Assembly: GCA_046957575.1 (NCBI GenBank)
Contig: JBKUOG010000017.1
Span: forward strand, 1-64,000
From: UMGS1370 sp046957575
Lineage (GTDB): Bacteria > Bacillota > Clostridia > Lachnospirales > Lachnospiraceae
Direction of reading: 5' to 3'
DNA: 64,000 bases
In this document: positions 50,212 through 59,203 of the stretch, piece by piece
Layout of the letters: each line of letters starts with the position of its first letter
Numbering within the stretch: the first letter of the stretch is position 1
Program-made: the position numbers and the translations under genes
Notes under the pieces: model-generated
The model's input: only the letters and a program-made list of their open reading frames with translations
Database searches by the model: none
Told to the model about the DNA's origin: nothing

Positions 50212-52251
50212 TTAATAGTTTTCTTTCCTTACTTCAAAATAACTCTGTGAATACTTGCAGACAGGGCATACCTCAGGTGCCTTTTTCCCCATAACCAAAT
50301 GTCCGCAGATACGGCATTCCCACATGGTTTCCTCCCCTTTTTCAAATACCTGCTGCATCTCTACATTTTTAAGAAGGGCACGGTAACGCTCTTCATGGGA
50401 CTTCTCGATTGCGCCTACTCTGCGGAATCGTTCTGCCAATTCCGGGAAGCCTTCTTCTTCGGCGTCTTTGGCCATGCGGTCATACATGTCCGTCCATTCA
50501 TAGTTTTCTCCTTCGGCTGCTGCCAGCAGATTCTGGGCGGTGTGTCCCAGATGCCCCAGCTCCTGATACCAGATCCGGGCATGCTCCTGTTCATTGCGGG
50601 CCGTTTTAAGGAAGATTTCCGATAACTGGTCATAGCCTTCCTGACTTGCAATATTGGCAAAATAGGTGTATTTGTTGCGTGCCTGGCTTTCACCGGCAAA
50701 AGCTTCCATCAGGTTTTTCTCTGTTTTCGTTCCGGCATAAGGATTTTCGGATGAAGCCTGTTTTTCTTCGATTTTTTCAAATGCGGTTGCCGGCTGTTTG
50801 CACACAGGGCAGGTAAAGCCTTCTGTTAATGGTCCTTCATGTATATAACCACAGATTTTACAGCGATATTTCTCCATTGTTTTTCCTCCCAGATCTTTGC
50901 TTCTGTCTATATAGTTTGTATGTAACATTTCTTCTGCCAGCCTGCTGAGCGGCTGGCCGTAAAATTCTCGATACAATTGCTGGATTTCAGCATTGTCATG
51001 GCTGTTGCGCAGCTTCATCTCATCATCGCGCTTATATAATCCGGCAATCCGTTCTTTGCGCAGTTCGTCTCCCTTTAACAAAGTTCCCTTTGGCTGACCG
51101 CCGCCGCCGATGCAGCCGCCCGGACAGGTCATGACTTCGATAAAATGATAGGTTTGTCCGCTGCTGCGCCATTTTCGGATGAATTCTGTGGCTGCCTTTG
51201 TGCCAAAGATGACAACAGCTTTTAATTTGAGCGGGCCGATGGTCACTTCTGCTTCTTTTACGGATTCCATACCGCGGACGGGTTTTAGATTATAAAAATC
51301 AGCAGGGGCGGGATTGCCTGTAATGAACTGATGGGCAGTGCGCAGAGCAGCCTCCATGACACCTCCTGTATTTCCGAATATGACACCTGCGCCGGAGGCC
51401 TCCCCCATAAAGGAATCGTAGTCTGAGTCTTTCAGGGACGCAAAATCAATGTTCTCTTCTTTCGCCCATTTTGCCAGTTCCCTGGTGGTGATCACATAGT
51501 CCATATCGCGCATATCCTCAATATCAAGATATTTGGAGGCTGCGTTCATTTCCCCGCGGCGGATCTCGAATTTCTTGGCAGTACAGGGGGTGACAGCTAC
51601 ATTGACGATTTTTGCCGGGTCCAGCCCCATTTTTTTCGCAAAATAAGTTTTGACTGTGGGACCCTGCATACCGATAGGACTCTTGGATGAAGAGATATGT
51701 GCCAGGATATCCGGATGATAGGTTTCTGCGTATTTTACCCAAGAAGGGCAGCAGCTTGTGAACTGGGGGAGAGGCGCAGTCTTCTTTGTAACACGCTCAA
51801 TTAACTCACTGGCTTCCTCCATGATTGTCAGGTCGGCTGCAAAATTGGTGTCTAATACATAATCACCACCCAATTTCCGCAGTAAAGCGATCATTTTTCC
51901 CTGTACAAAACTTCCGCCGGACAGATCAAATTCTTCCCCTAAAGCGATTCTTACGGAGGGGGAGGTGTTGAAAATGACAATTTTATCCGGATCAGCGATT
52001 GCATTTCTTACATCCTGGTATTCATATTTTTCGGTGATACTGGAGACAGGACAGACATTTGCGCACTGACCGCAGTTGATACAGACTGCCCGGTTGTTCG
52101 TATCTTCTAATTCGTAGGTATCATGAACACCTATATAATCTGTGCAGATGATCTTGCACTGTCCGCATTTTATGCACAGCGATTCGTCACGCATAATGGA
52201 TGGGTTATCCGGCTCGATGGGGACACGCACACTCTTTGGTAAATGATTCAT
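50212..52251 (-). CDS. [FeFe] hydrogenase-rubredoxin-rubrerythrin fusion
   Basis: This 679-aa frame opens with two ferredoxin clusters (CIKCGQCKIIC and CINCGQCANVC). The H-cluster motifs follow: TSCCPSW (165-171), TPCTAKKFE (221-229) and EVMTCPGGCIGGGGQP (372-387). PIGMQG and TPC in place of MPC fit group B hydrogenases. Hydrogenase similarity ends near residue 452. The chain continues with a rubredoxin (C464, C467, C481, C484), a rubrerythrin four-helix diiron domain (about 505-640; AGESQARNKY, RNEQEHARIW, EKSHEERY) and a final rubredoxin (WECRICGHLV, EVCPVCKYSQSYFE). It would join proton/H2 chemistry to peroxide or oxygen reduction. An internal ribosome site at the junction suggests a second, shorter product. 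Confidence 0.92.
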   Translation of the reverse strand: MNHLPKSVRVPIEPDNPSIMRDESLCIKCGQCKIICTDYIGVHDTYELEDTNNRAVCINCGQCANVCPVSSITEKYEYQDVRNAIADPDKIVIFNTSPSVRIALGEEFDLSGGSFVQGKMIALLRKLGGDYVLDTNFAADLTIMEEASELIERVTKKTAPLPQFTSCCPSWVKYAETYHPDILAHISSSKSPIGMQGPTVKTYFAKKMGLDPAKIVNVAVTPCTAKKFEIRRGEMNAASKYLDIEDMRDMDYVITTRELAKWAKEENIDFASLKDSDYDSFMGEASGAGVIFGNTGGVMEAALRTAHQFITGNPAPADFYNLKPVRGMESVKEAEVTIGPLKLKAVVIFGTKAATEFIRKWRSSGQTYHFIEVMTCPGGCIGGGGQPKGTLLKGDELRKERIAGLYKRDDEMKLRNSHDNAEIQQLYREFYGQPLSRLAEEMLHTNYIDRSKDLGGKTMEKYRCKICGYIHEGPLTEGFTCPVCKQPATAFEKIEEKQASSENPYAGTKTEKNLMEAFAGESQARNKYTYFANIASQEGYDQLSEIFLKTARNEQEHARIWYQELGHLGHTAQNLLAAAEGENYEWTDMYDRMAKDAEEEGFPELAERFRRVGAIEKSHEERYRALLKNVEMQQVFEKGEETMWECRICGHLVMGKKAPEVCPVCKYSQSYFEVRKENY
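50875..50890 (-). promoter_or_regulatory. Internal ribosome site and start codon for the rubrerythrin part
   Basis: On the minus strand GGGAGGAAAAACAATG reads from 50890 to 50875, with the ATG beginning at 50877. GGAGG to ATG spacing is 7 nt, which is ideal. Starting here would give a free 221-aa rubrerythrin beginning MEKYRCKICGY, a normal start for rubredoxin-led rubrerythrins. Within the long frame the same bases encode the linker LGGKT. Confidence 0.75.
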
Positions 52252-52270
52252 GGAAACCTCCTTTGATAAA

Positions 52271-52323
52271 TGATAATTGTTACTGTTATTATTATATTAT
52301 ACCAAAATTATCCAGTTTGTCAA
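52271..52323 (-). promoter_or_regulatory. Promoter and AT-rich dyad upstream of the hydrogenase-rubrerythrin gene
   Basis: On the minus strand TTGACA (52323-52318), 16 bases and TATAAT (52301-52296) give a strong promoter. TGATAATTGTTACTG and TTATTATTA (52271-52294) form an imperfect AT-rich dyad over the start region, resembling Fur/PerR-type boxes. PerR control of rubrerythrin is well known in clostridia; here it is inferred. Confidence 0.5.
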
Positions 52324-52370
52324 TGAAAATGGATAAAATTAGTTAGGTAAAAGTGAACGCTGAAAAGCGC

Positions 52371-52398
52371 TTGCTTTTTAAGCGGGTTATTGTATACT
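52371..52398 (+). promoter_or_regulatory. Promoter of the M20 amidohydrolase gene
   Basis: TTGCTT (52371-52376), 16 bases, then TATACT (52393-52398) lie about 60 bases before the start codon. AAGCGCTTGCTTTTTAAGCG nearby has internal symmetry but no clear regulator. Confidence 0.45.
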
Positions 52399-52456
52399 AC
52401 TTTATAAAGTCGTACATAACAGATAAACTTTTAAAACCCAAAAGAGGAGAATGCAA

Positions 52457-53623
52457 ATGAATACAAAAATTTTTCAGGAGGCCATGGAAATACAGGAGGA
52501 ATTGACAAAATGGAGACATGAGCTGCATAAGATACCGGAAATCGGTCTTGTACTTCCAAAGACCAGTGCCTTTGTTCAGAAAAAGCTGGAGGAATTTCAA
52601 ATTCCTTTTGAGACGAAAGTAGAAGGAAATTGTGTTGTGGGATGTCTGGGAAAGGGAGAGCAGTGTCTGATGCTCCGGGCAGATATGGATGGGCTGCCTA
52701 TGCAGGAGGAGACAGGACTGCCTTACGCCTCAGAGAATGGGAATATGCATGCCTGCGGTCATGATCTGCACACAGCAGCCCTTCTGGGAGCAGCAAAATT
52801 GCTGAAAGTGCATGAGAGGGAACTGAAAGGATGCATCAAGCTTTTATTCCAGCCTGCGGAAGAAACTTTTCTCGGAGCAGAGGCAGCCATACATGACGGT
52901 GTATTGGAAAATCCTAAAGTGGATGCAGCGGTTGGTCTCCATGTAGCCTCCGAGTTTCCGGTAGGTGTTGTGGCATATGGAACACAGGAATACGCTTCTG
53001 TCTATGGATTTAAGATCATACTGACAGGAAAGGGAACTCATGGAGCCATGCCGCAGAATGGTATCGATCCTATCAACGCAGGGGTCCACATTTACCTGGC
53101 TCTGCAGGAATTGATGGCGCGTGAGTGTGATCCTGCGGAAGAGGCGGCGCTGACGATCGGACAGTTTATCGCCGGAAATGCAGCGAATGTGATTCCTGAG
53201 CAGGCAGTCCTCCAGGGTACGCTCCGGACATTTGATGAAAAAACGCATGTACAGATGATCCGGCGCATTGAAGAAGTTGTCAGCGGGGTAGCGGCCACTT
53301 ACCGTGTCCGGGCTGAAATTGAAGTGCTCAGTGATGTTCCGGTCCTCAACTGTGAGGAATCACAAAATGAACATTTTGCCAAAGCGTTTAAGGAAATGTC
53401 TCCGGAGCTGAAAATCTTCCCCGATGTTCATACCATGGGCTCCGAGGATTTTGCATTCTACGCACAAAAAGTACCCTCCTCCTATTTTATGGTGGGAGCA
53501 AAGCAGGAGGAGACTGCTATATCCTATGCGCATCATAATCCAAAAGTCTGCTTCAGTGATAAAGCGCTTCCCATAGCGGCATCCATCTATGCCTGCGCTG
53601 CGCTGAACTGGCAGATTGAGTAA
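52457..53623 (+). CDS. M20-family amidohydrolase (N-acyl amino acid/hippurate hydrolase type)
   Basis: This 388-aa metal-dependent hydrolase has HELHKIPEIGLVLPKTSAFV, the metal ligands in MHACGHDLHTAALLG, the catalytic base in LFQPAEETFLGAEAAI, TGKGTHGAMPQNGIDPINAG (dimer domain) and MGSEDFAFYAQKVPSSYFMV. It should remove acyl groups from amino acids or peptides. ATG 52457 is 7 nt after AGAGGAG; the ATG at 52451 is only 1 nt away and unlikely. Confidence 0.93.
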   Translation: MNTKIFQEAMEIQEELTKWRHELHKIPEIGLVLPKTSAFVQKKLEEFQIPFETKVEGNCVVGCLGKGEQCLMLRADMDGLPMQEETGLPYASENGNMHACGHDLHTAALLGAAKLLKVHERELKGCIKLLFQPAEETFLGAEAAIHDGVLENPKVDAAVGLHVASEFPVGVVAYGTQEYASVYGFKIILTGKGTHGAMPQNGIDPINAGVHIYLALQELMARECDPAEEAALTIGQFIAGNAANVIPEQAVLQGTLRTFDEKTHVQMIRRIEEVVSGVAATYRVRAEIEVLSDVPVLNCEESQNEHFAKAFKEMSPELKIFPDVHTMGSEDFAFYAQKVPSSYFMVGAKQEETAISYAHHNPKVCFSDKALPIAASIYACAALNWQIE

Positions 53624-53681
53624 GAGAAGCTAACCGTTTCCCCATTTCAAACACCGTTTGGCGGACAATGAGATGACATGC

Positions 53682-53722
53682 AAAAAGCTGCCGGGCTCTC
53701 CGAAAAAGAGCGGCAGCTTTTT
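53682..53722. terminator. Strong bidirectional terminator between M20 and feo genes
   Basis: AAAAAGCTGCCGGGCTCT (53682-53699) pairs with AGAGCGGCAGCTTTTT (53707-53722) with one bulged base. Matching A and T tracts let it work in both directions for the convergent genes. Confidence 0.85.
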
Positions 53723-53767
53723 GCTATTTTATAAAGGTTTATTCTGATTTGCGACTACCGCCGGTTT

Positions 53768-56104
53768 TTAAAACATTCCGGCCGCTATATGTACAAGCAG
53801 TGCCGCAATCCAGGCGATCACGCATTGCCCGGCAACAACTGCACAGGCCCATTTTCCGCCAAGTTCCCTTTTGATGGAGGCAACCGCCGCTACGCACGGC
53901 GTATACAACAGACAGAAGACAAGAAGAGCAGCTGCGCCTGCGGTTGTCAGTGTGCCGAGCAGCATATCTGTCCTGCCAAAAAGAACGGTCAGCGTAGAAA
54001 CAACGCTTTCTTTTGCCATAAATCCACTGACCAGAGCTGTGGAAATCCTCCAGTCTCCAAACCCAAGGGGTGAAAAAACAGGAGCGATCACACCGGCAAT
54101 GGCAGCAAGAATACTGTCTTTGGAGTCTGAGACCATATTCAGACTCATATCAAAGCTCTGCAGGAACCAGATGATAATGGTTGCAATAAAAATAACGGTA
54201 AAAGCCCTTTCAAGAAAATCCTTTGCTTTCTCCCAGAGCAGCTGTCCCACGTTTTTTGCTCCCGGCATGCGGTAATTGGGAAGCTCCATCACAAAAGGAA
54301 CCGGTTCTCCCCTGAACATGGTACTCTTAAAAAGCAATGCCATCAGTATGCCTGTCAAAATCCCGAACACATACAATCCGATCATTACAAGCGCTGCCCG
54401 ATCCGGGAAAAATGCCTCTGTAAAAAACGCATATATGGGGAGCTTTGCAGTACAGCTCATAAACGGGGTCAGTAAAATGGTCATCTTCCGGTCTCTCTCT
54501 GAAGACAGAGTCCGGCTGGCCATCACGCCGGGAACCGTACAGCCGAATCCGATCAGCATGGGAACGATACTTCTGCCGGATAAGCCGAGTTTACGCAGAA
54601 GCTTATCCATAATAAACGCAACTCTTGCCATATAGCCGCTGTCCTCCAGAAGGGACAGAAAGAAAAACAGAGTCACAATGATGGGAAGAAAGCTTAGCAC
54701 GCCTCCCACACCGCTGAAGATACCGTCAATGATAAGAGAGTGTACAGCTTCATTTACGTGTGCTGCCGTCATGGCGCTGTCTGCAAGTTGTGTCATCCAT
54801 GTGATCACCGCTTCCAGCGCACCCTGAAGCCATGCGCCTATCACATTGAAGGTCAGCCAGAAGACCACAGCCATGATTCCGATAAAAGAGGGAATCCCTG
54901 TGTATTTTCCGGTAAGTATGCGGTCCATTCTTTTGCTCCGCAGCCGTTCCCTGCTTTCTTTTGGTTTCATGACTGCTGTGTCACAGGCGCGGTTAATATA
55001 GGCAAAACGCATGTCCGCCACTGCCGAGGCGCGGTCCATCCCTGTCTCTTCCTCTGTCTGGATCACAATGTGTTCCAGCATTTCCTTTTCATTCCGGCTT
55101 AAATCAAGCTGCTCCAGAATCCGGTTATCGCCTTCCATGATTTTGCTGGCTGCAAAACGTATGGGAATGTTTTCGGTCCTGGCGTGGTCTTCGATCAGAT
55201 GCATCACTGCGTGGAGTCCTCTGTGAATGCCGCTTCCGGTGTCTGCGCAGAAATCTGTTTTGGCAGGAGCTTCCTGATATTTGGCAACATGGACTGCATG
55301 TTTTACCAGTTCTTCGATGCCTTCTCCCTTAGATGCGGAAATGGGCACTACCGGCACACCCAGAAATGCTTCCATATCATTGACCTTCACGGAACCGCCG
55401 TTCTCCAACAGTTCATCCATCATGTTTAACGCTACGACCATGGGCATGTTTAACTCCATCAACTGCATGGTCAGATACAGGTTGCGCTCCATATTGGTGG
55501 AATCCACGATATTGATGATTCCTTTTGGTCTGTCTTTCAACAGAAATTCCCTTGTCACAATTTCTTCGCTGCTGTAAGGCGACATGGAATAGATACCCGG
55601 GAGGTCTGTGATCCGTGTGTTTTTATGGCCTTTTATCACCCCGTCTTTTCGGTCTACGGTAACACCGGGAAAATTTCCCACATGCTGATTGGAGCCGGTC
55701 AGCTGATTAAACAAGGTGGTCTTGCCGCAGTTCTGGTTGCCCACAAGCGCAAAGGTAAGGATTTCACTGTCCGGAAGGGGATTTTCCTGCTCTTTTGCGT
55801 GGTATTTTCCGCCTTCTCCGTATCCGGGATGGGGTGCTTCCGTGATCTTTATTTTTTCCTCTTCTTTTTCAGAAGTGCGGTGGATTTCTTCTACCTGGAT
55901 TTTTTCCGCGTCATCAAGCCGGATGGTCAGTTCGTATCCGTGGAGCTTTAATTCGATGGGGTCTCCCATGGGTGCGTATTTGACAACCGTTACCTCCGTC
56001 CCCTGAATCAGTCCCATATCCAGAAAATGCTGGCGCAGCGCCCCGCTTCCGCCGACAGAATGTATAATGGCTGTTTTTCCAATCTTCAGTTCTTTTAAAG
56101 TCAT
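53768..56104 (-). CDS. feoB: FeoA-FeoB fusion, ferrous iron transporter
   Basis: This 778-aa protein starts at ATG 56104 (MTLKELKIGKTAII), 7 nt after AAGGAG; the longer frame upstream lacks a site. Residues 1-75 are a FeoA SH3-like domain (HFLDMGLIQGTEVTV, LHGYELTIRLDDA). The G domain follows, with P-loop VGNQNCGKTTLFNQLTG, TDLPGIYSM and ALNMMDE. Membrane Gate/Core segments then appear (FLPIIVTLFFFLSLLEDSGY, GFGCTVPGVMASRTLSSERD, FVVFC-type LLVFCLLYTPCVAAVASIKR). It imports Fe2+ and is a natural partner for the iron-rich enzymes encoded nearby. FeoA and FeoB are usually separate genes. Confidence 0.94.
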   Translation of the reverse strand: MTLKELKIGKTAIIHSVGGSGALRQHFLDMGLIQGTEVTVVKYAPMGDPIELKLHGYELTIRLDDAEKIQVEEIHRTSEKEEEKIKITEAPHPGYGEGGKYHAKEQENPLPDSEILTFALVGNQNCGKTTLFNQLTGSNQHVGNFPGVTVDRKDGVIKGHKNTRITDLPGIYSMSPYSSEEIVTREFLLKDRPKGIINIVDSTNMERNLYLTMQLMELNMPMVVALNMMDELLENGGSVKVNDMEAFLGVPVVPISASKGEGIEELVKHAVHVAKYQEAPAKTDFCADTGSGIHRGLHAVMHLIEDHARTENIPIRFAASKIMEGDNRILEQLDLSRNEKEMLEHIVIQTEEETGMDRASAVADMRFAYINRACDTAVMKPKESRERLRSKRMDRILTGKYTGIPSFIGIMAVVFWLTFNVIGAWLQGALEAVITWMTQLADSAMTAAHVNEAVHSLIIDGIFSGVGGVLSFLPIIVTLFFFLSLLEDSGYMARVAFIMDKLLRKLGLSGRSIVPMLIGFGCTVPGVMASRTLSSERDRKMTILLTPFMSCTAKLPIYAFFTEAFFPDRAALVMIGLYVFGILTGILMALLFKSTMFRGEPVPFVMELPNYRMPGAKNVGQLLWEKAKDFLERAFTVIFIATIIIWFLQSFDMSLNMVSDSKDSILAAIAGVIAPVFSPLGFGDWRISTALVSGFMAKESVVSTLTVLFGRTDMLLGTLTTAGAAALLVFCLLYTPCVAAVASIKRELGGKWACAVVAGQCVIAWIAALLVHIAAGMF

Positions 56105-56119
56105 TTCGTTTCTCCTTAT

Positions 56120-56135
56120 GTTAGCGTCTTCTAAC
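56120..56135 (-). promoter_or_regulatory. Candidate metalloregulator site upstream of feoAB
   Basis: GTTAG-CGTCTT-CTAAC (56120-56135) is an inverted repeat with 5-bp arms just upstream of the feo ribosome site. The TTAG...CTAA core resembles DtxR/IdeR-type iron regulator boxes. The position inside the leader would suit repression by iron. Confidence 0.4.
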
Positions 56136-56319
56136 TTTATGTTCCTACTATATTTCAGCGGCTTTGTTTGGTCAACTGATTCCGGTGTCATCCTTCCATT
56201 TGGGTAAAAAGTATTTCCGATTGGATTAATATTATATTTTTTCTCATAAAAATCAGATGACGGAATAAAAACCATATGGTAGAATTGAGCCTGAGAATAC
56301 GAGGGAAAGAGGAGAGATT

Positions 56320-57222
56320 ATGAAAGATAGTTTAGAGGTCCTTCCCGGGATTGAATTGTCTGTCATCCATTTTCATTCTGAAAGGTTCACCATGCACCAT
56401 GAGCTGTTTTCTGATGTTCTGGAGGTAAATTATTGCCATAGAGGAAGGATCGGATGGGATATGAGGGACGGTTCCTCTGTCTTTTTAGGCGCCGGTGATC
56501 TGGAAATCCACACAATGGACTGCTGTGCTGACTCCACGATCACTCTGCCCCTGGGAGGCTATGAAGGGATTACCGTTCTGTTCGATATGGAAGTTCTGGA
56601 AGATCATGTTCCGGAATTGCTCAAGGATGCCGGCCTGAATGGCAGGGCACTTTTGAAGAAGCTCTGTCCCGGGCAGACACCGCTGTCCCTGCCTGCAAGT
56701 CCTGAAATCTCCGGCATTTTTTCCTGCCTTTTTGAAGTTCCCCAAAAGCTGCTGCCTTCCTACTACAGGATCAAAATGCTGGAGCTTTTACTTTACCTGG
56801 AGCAGCTTAAACCGTCCCATGTGAACAGGCTGACATCCTATCAGTCAGAATTAACGGTTCTGATCCGGGAAATCCATGATTTTATAACCGCTGACTTATC
56901 AAAGCGATTTACCATAGAGGAATTGTCAAAAAAATATCTGATCAATACCACCACTCTGAAAAAGATTTTCAAAGCTGTGTATGAGAAACCCATAGCTGCT
57001 TATATGAAAGAGTACCGCATCCGCCAGGCCATGCTCCTGCTTTCTCAGACGGATGACAGCATGGCGGATATTGCCGGGCAGGTAGGATATGTGAATCAGG
57101 GAAAATTTACGCAGGCTTTTAAAGAGCAGACGCAGATGCTTCCAACGGAATATAGAAAACGCTGCCGGTTACGCAAAGTGGGGCGTGCAGATTGTCGAAA
57201 TGAATTTTCAAACACACTCTAG
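56320..57222 (+). CDS. AraC-family transcriptional regulator
   Basis: This 300-aa protein has a cupin-like N-terminal part (FTMHHELFSDVLEVNYCHRG, GDLEIHTMDCCADSTITLPL) and a C-terminal AraC double helix-turn-helix (FTIEELSKKYLINTTTLKKI, SMADIAGQVGYVNQGKFTQA, LPTEYRKRC). It is divergent from feoAB with about 215 bases between the starts. Similar regulators near iron genes respond to siderophores or haem, so it may control feo; that is inferred from position only. Confidence 0.9.
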   Translation: MKDSLEVLPGIELSVIHFHSERFTMHHELFSDVLEVNYCHRGRIGWDMRDGSSVFLGAGDLEIHTMDCCADSTITLPLGGYEGITVLFDMEVLEDHVPELLKDAGLNGRALLKKLCPGQTPLSLPASPEISGIFSCLFEVPQKLLPSYYRIKMLELLLYLEQLKPSHVNRLTSYQSELTVLIREIHDFITADLSKRFTIEELSKKYLINTTTLKKIFKAVYEKPIAAYMKEYRIRQAMLLLSQTDDSMADIAGQVGYVNQGKFTQAFKEQTQMLPTEYRKRCRLRKVGRADCRNEFSNTL

Positions 57223-57376
57223 ATTAGAAATGATCTTGTTGTCGAAAATCTTAAGTATGATTTGAAACGGATATCTGCTATACTTATAAAAAAGATGCTG
57301 TTCAAAACAGGACGAACGGATGAAAGATGCTGGCGTGTATATGCGCTGATAGTAGGATAAGGAGCGTACGCGATAG

Positions 57377-59077
57377 ATGGATATCAGAAAAAAGAAGCTT
57401 CCAATCGGGATTGAAGACTTTGAAAAGCTCCGCAAGGAAGATTTTTACTATATCGATAAAACAGGACTTATCAAAGAACTTTTGAATAATTGGGGGGAAG
57501 TGAACCTATTCACTCGCCCAAGGAGATTTGGAAAGTCTCTGAACATGAGTATGCTGAAATGTTTTTTTGAGCCGGAAAGTGATAAAAACATTTTTGAAGA
57601 TTTGGAAATAGGCAGAGACAGAGAGTTATGTGAAAAGTATATGGGAAAATTTCCGGTGATATCTGTGTCACTAAAGGGTATCAATGCGGATTCCTATGAG
57701 AAAGCCTGCAGGATGGCAGCTCAGATCATAAATGGAGAAGCCAGGAGATTACAGTATCTCCTGGAAAGCAATCAACTTACACAATACGACAAAGATGCTT
57801 TTTCTGTACTGCTGAGAGATGATATGGATGAGCCGTCCTTATGTTATTCTTTGAAAACTCTGTCAGAACTTCTCCAAAAGCACCATGACAGTAAAGTGAT
57901 CCTTCTGATTGATGAGTATGATGTGCCGTTGGCAAAAGCCTTTGAACAGGGATTTTATGACCAGATGGTTCTGCTGATTCGTAATCTCTTTGAACAGGTG
58001 CTGAAGACAAACAGCAGCCTGCAGTTTGCGGTACTGTCCGGATGTATGCGTATCTCAAAGGAAAGTATTTTTACTGGTCTTAATAACCTGAGGGTATTGT
58101 CTGTAGCGGATGTGGATTTTGATGAGTATTATGGGTTTACAGATGAAGAAGTAAGAAATTTGCTGGAATATTATCAGCTCTCATCCAGCTATGGCACTAT
58201 TAAGGAATGGTATGACGGATATCGGTTTGGCAGCGTGGAGGTATATTGTCCGTGGGATGTGATTTGTTATTGCAGTAAGCTCCGCACAGATAGGGACGCC
58301 CGGCCGGAGAATTACTGGTCCAATACCAGCAGCAATGATGCGGTGAGACATTTTCTTCAGGAATCGGATAAAGGTACAACGAAACGAGAGATTGAAAGGC
58401 TGGTCGCCGGAGAGGTGATTGCAAAGGAAATTCATCAGGAACTTACATATAAAGATATGTATGATTCCGTTGAGAATATATGGAGCGTTCTGTTCACCAC
58501 TGGTTATCTCACACAGAGAGGAAAGCCGGAGGGGAACAGTTTGCAGTTAGCTATTCCCAATATGGAAATCCGAAAAATATTCACAACTCAGATAATGGAT
58601 TATTTTAAACAAAGCGTTCAGAAGAATGGAAAAGCTTTGGATAAATTCTGTGAAGCCTTGAAAAATGGAGATGCAGGCGGTGTTGAGAAACAGTTGAATG
58701 AATATTTAAGGAAAACGATCAGCATCCGGGATACTTTTGTCAAAAAACAGATGAAAGAAAACTTTTATCATGGTATTTTGTTAGGACTTTTGGGGTTCAA
58801 AGACAGCTGGAGTGTTTCTTCCAACAAGGAATCAGGAGATGGATACAGCGATATCCTTGTGGAGATTGAGGAAGAAAGTATCGGAATCGTGCTGGAAGTC
58901 AAATATCCGGAGGATGGCAATCTGGAGGCAGGCTGCAGGGCGGCCTTAGAACAGATAGAAAAGAAAGGGTATGTGGAAGAACTTCGTGATGAAGGCATGG
59001 AACAGATTTTGAAATACGGGATTGCATGTTACAAGAAACGCTGCGGTGTTATGCTTGCAGTGACCGGACAGGATTAA
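57377..59077 (+). CDS. AAA-ATPase-like/PD-(D/E)XK nuclease family protein
   Basis: This 566-aa protein has the common gut-Firmicute and Bacteroidetes layout. The N-terminal AAA-ATPase_like domain has the P-loop TRPRRFGKSLNMSMLKCFF, preceded by KEDFYYIDKTGLIKEL, and Walker B LLIDEYDVPLAKA. The C-terminal PD-(D/E)XK-like domain reads GYSDILVEIEE and IGIVLEVKYPEDG. These genes occur in many copies per genome and are of uncertain role (mobile-element or defence related). The start at ATG 57377 lies behind the weak site AAGGAG at 57359-57364. Confidence 0.9.
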   Translation: MDIRKKKLPIGIEDFEKLRKEDFYYIDKTGLIKELLNNWGEVNLFTRPRRFGKSLNMSMLKCFFEPESDKNIFEDLEIGRDRELCEKYMGKFPVISVSLKGINADSYEKACRMAAQIINGEARRLQYLLESNQLTQYDKDAFSVLLRDDMDEPSLCYSLKTLSELLQKHHDSKVILLIDEYDVPLAKAFEQGFYDQMVLLIRNLFEQVLKTNSSLQFAVLSGCMRISKESIFTGLNNLRVLSVADVDFDEYYGFTDEEVRNLLEYYQLSSSYGTIKEWYDGYRFGSVEVYCPWDVICYCSKLRTDRDARPENYWSNTSSNDAVRHFLQESDKGTTKREIERLVAGEVIAKEIHQELTYKDMYDSVENIWSVLFTTGYLTQRGKPEGNSLQLAIPNMEIRKIFTTQIMDYFKQSVQKNGKALDKFCEALKNGDAGGVEKQLNEYLRKTISIRDTFVKKQMKENFYHGILLGLLGFKDSWSVSSNKESGDGYSDILVEIEEESIGIVLEVKYPEDGNLEAGCRAALEQIEKKGYVEELRDEGMEQILKYGIACYKKRCGVMLAVTGQD

Positions 59078-59122
59078 GTTTGAGATAAATAAAGATAGCA
59101 GCAAAAGTGTATAATAGTTTAT

Positions 59123-59170
59123 AAAAAGGTTTGCAAGATGGTGTTTATTAACCAAGTTGCAAACCTTTTT
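59123..59170. terminator. Long perfect terminator hairpin
   Basis: AAAAAGGTTTGCAA (59123-59136) and TTGCAAACCTTTTT (59157-59170) form a perfect 14-bp stem over a 20-nt loop. It has an A tract on one side and a T tract on the other, between the convergent AAA/nuclease and TetR genes. Confidence 0.85.
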
Positions 59171-59203
59171 AATTGTATTTTTCTAAGTGATTTCCGTTAT
59201 AAA

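Noticed and set aside
50325..50335. A second internal GGAGG and ATG inside the rubrerythrin part of the hydrogenase fusion, before the last rubredoxin.
   Set aside because: Rubrerythrins normally end in this rubredoxin domain, and the bases encode the usual linker (KGEETMWEC), so it is probably coincidence, unlike the site at 50877.
57377..59077. The AAA/PD-(D/E)XK protein as the novel defence system of the window.
   Set aside because: It is a widespread multi-copy family with a standard layout; nothing in the sequence or neighbours makes this copy unusual.
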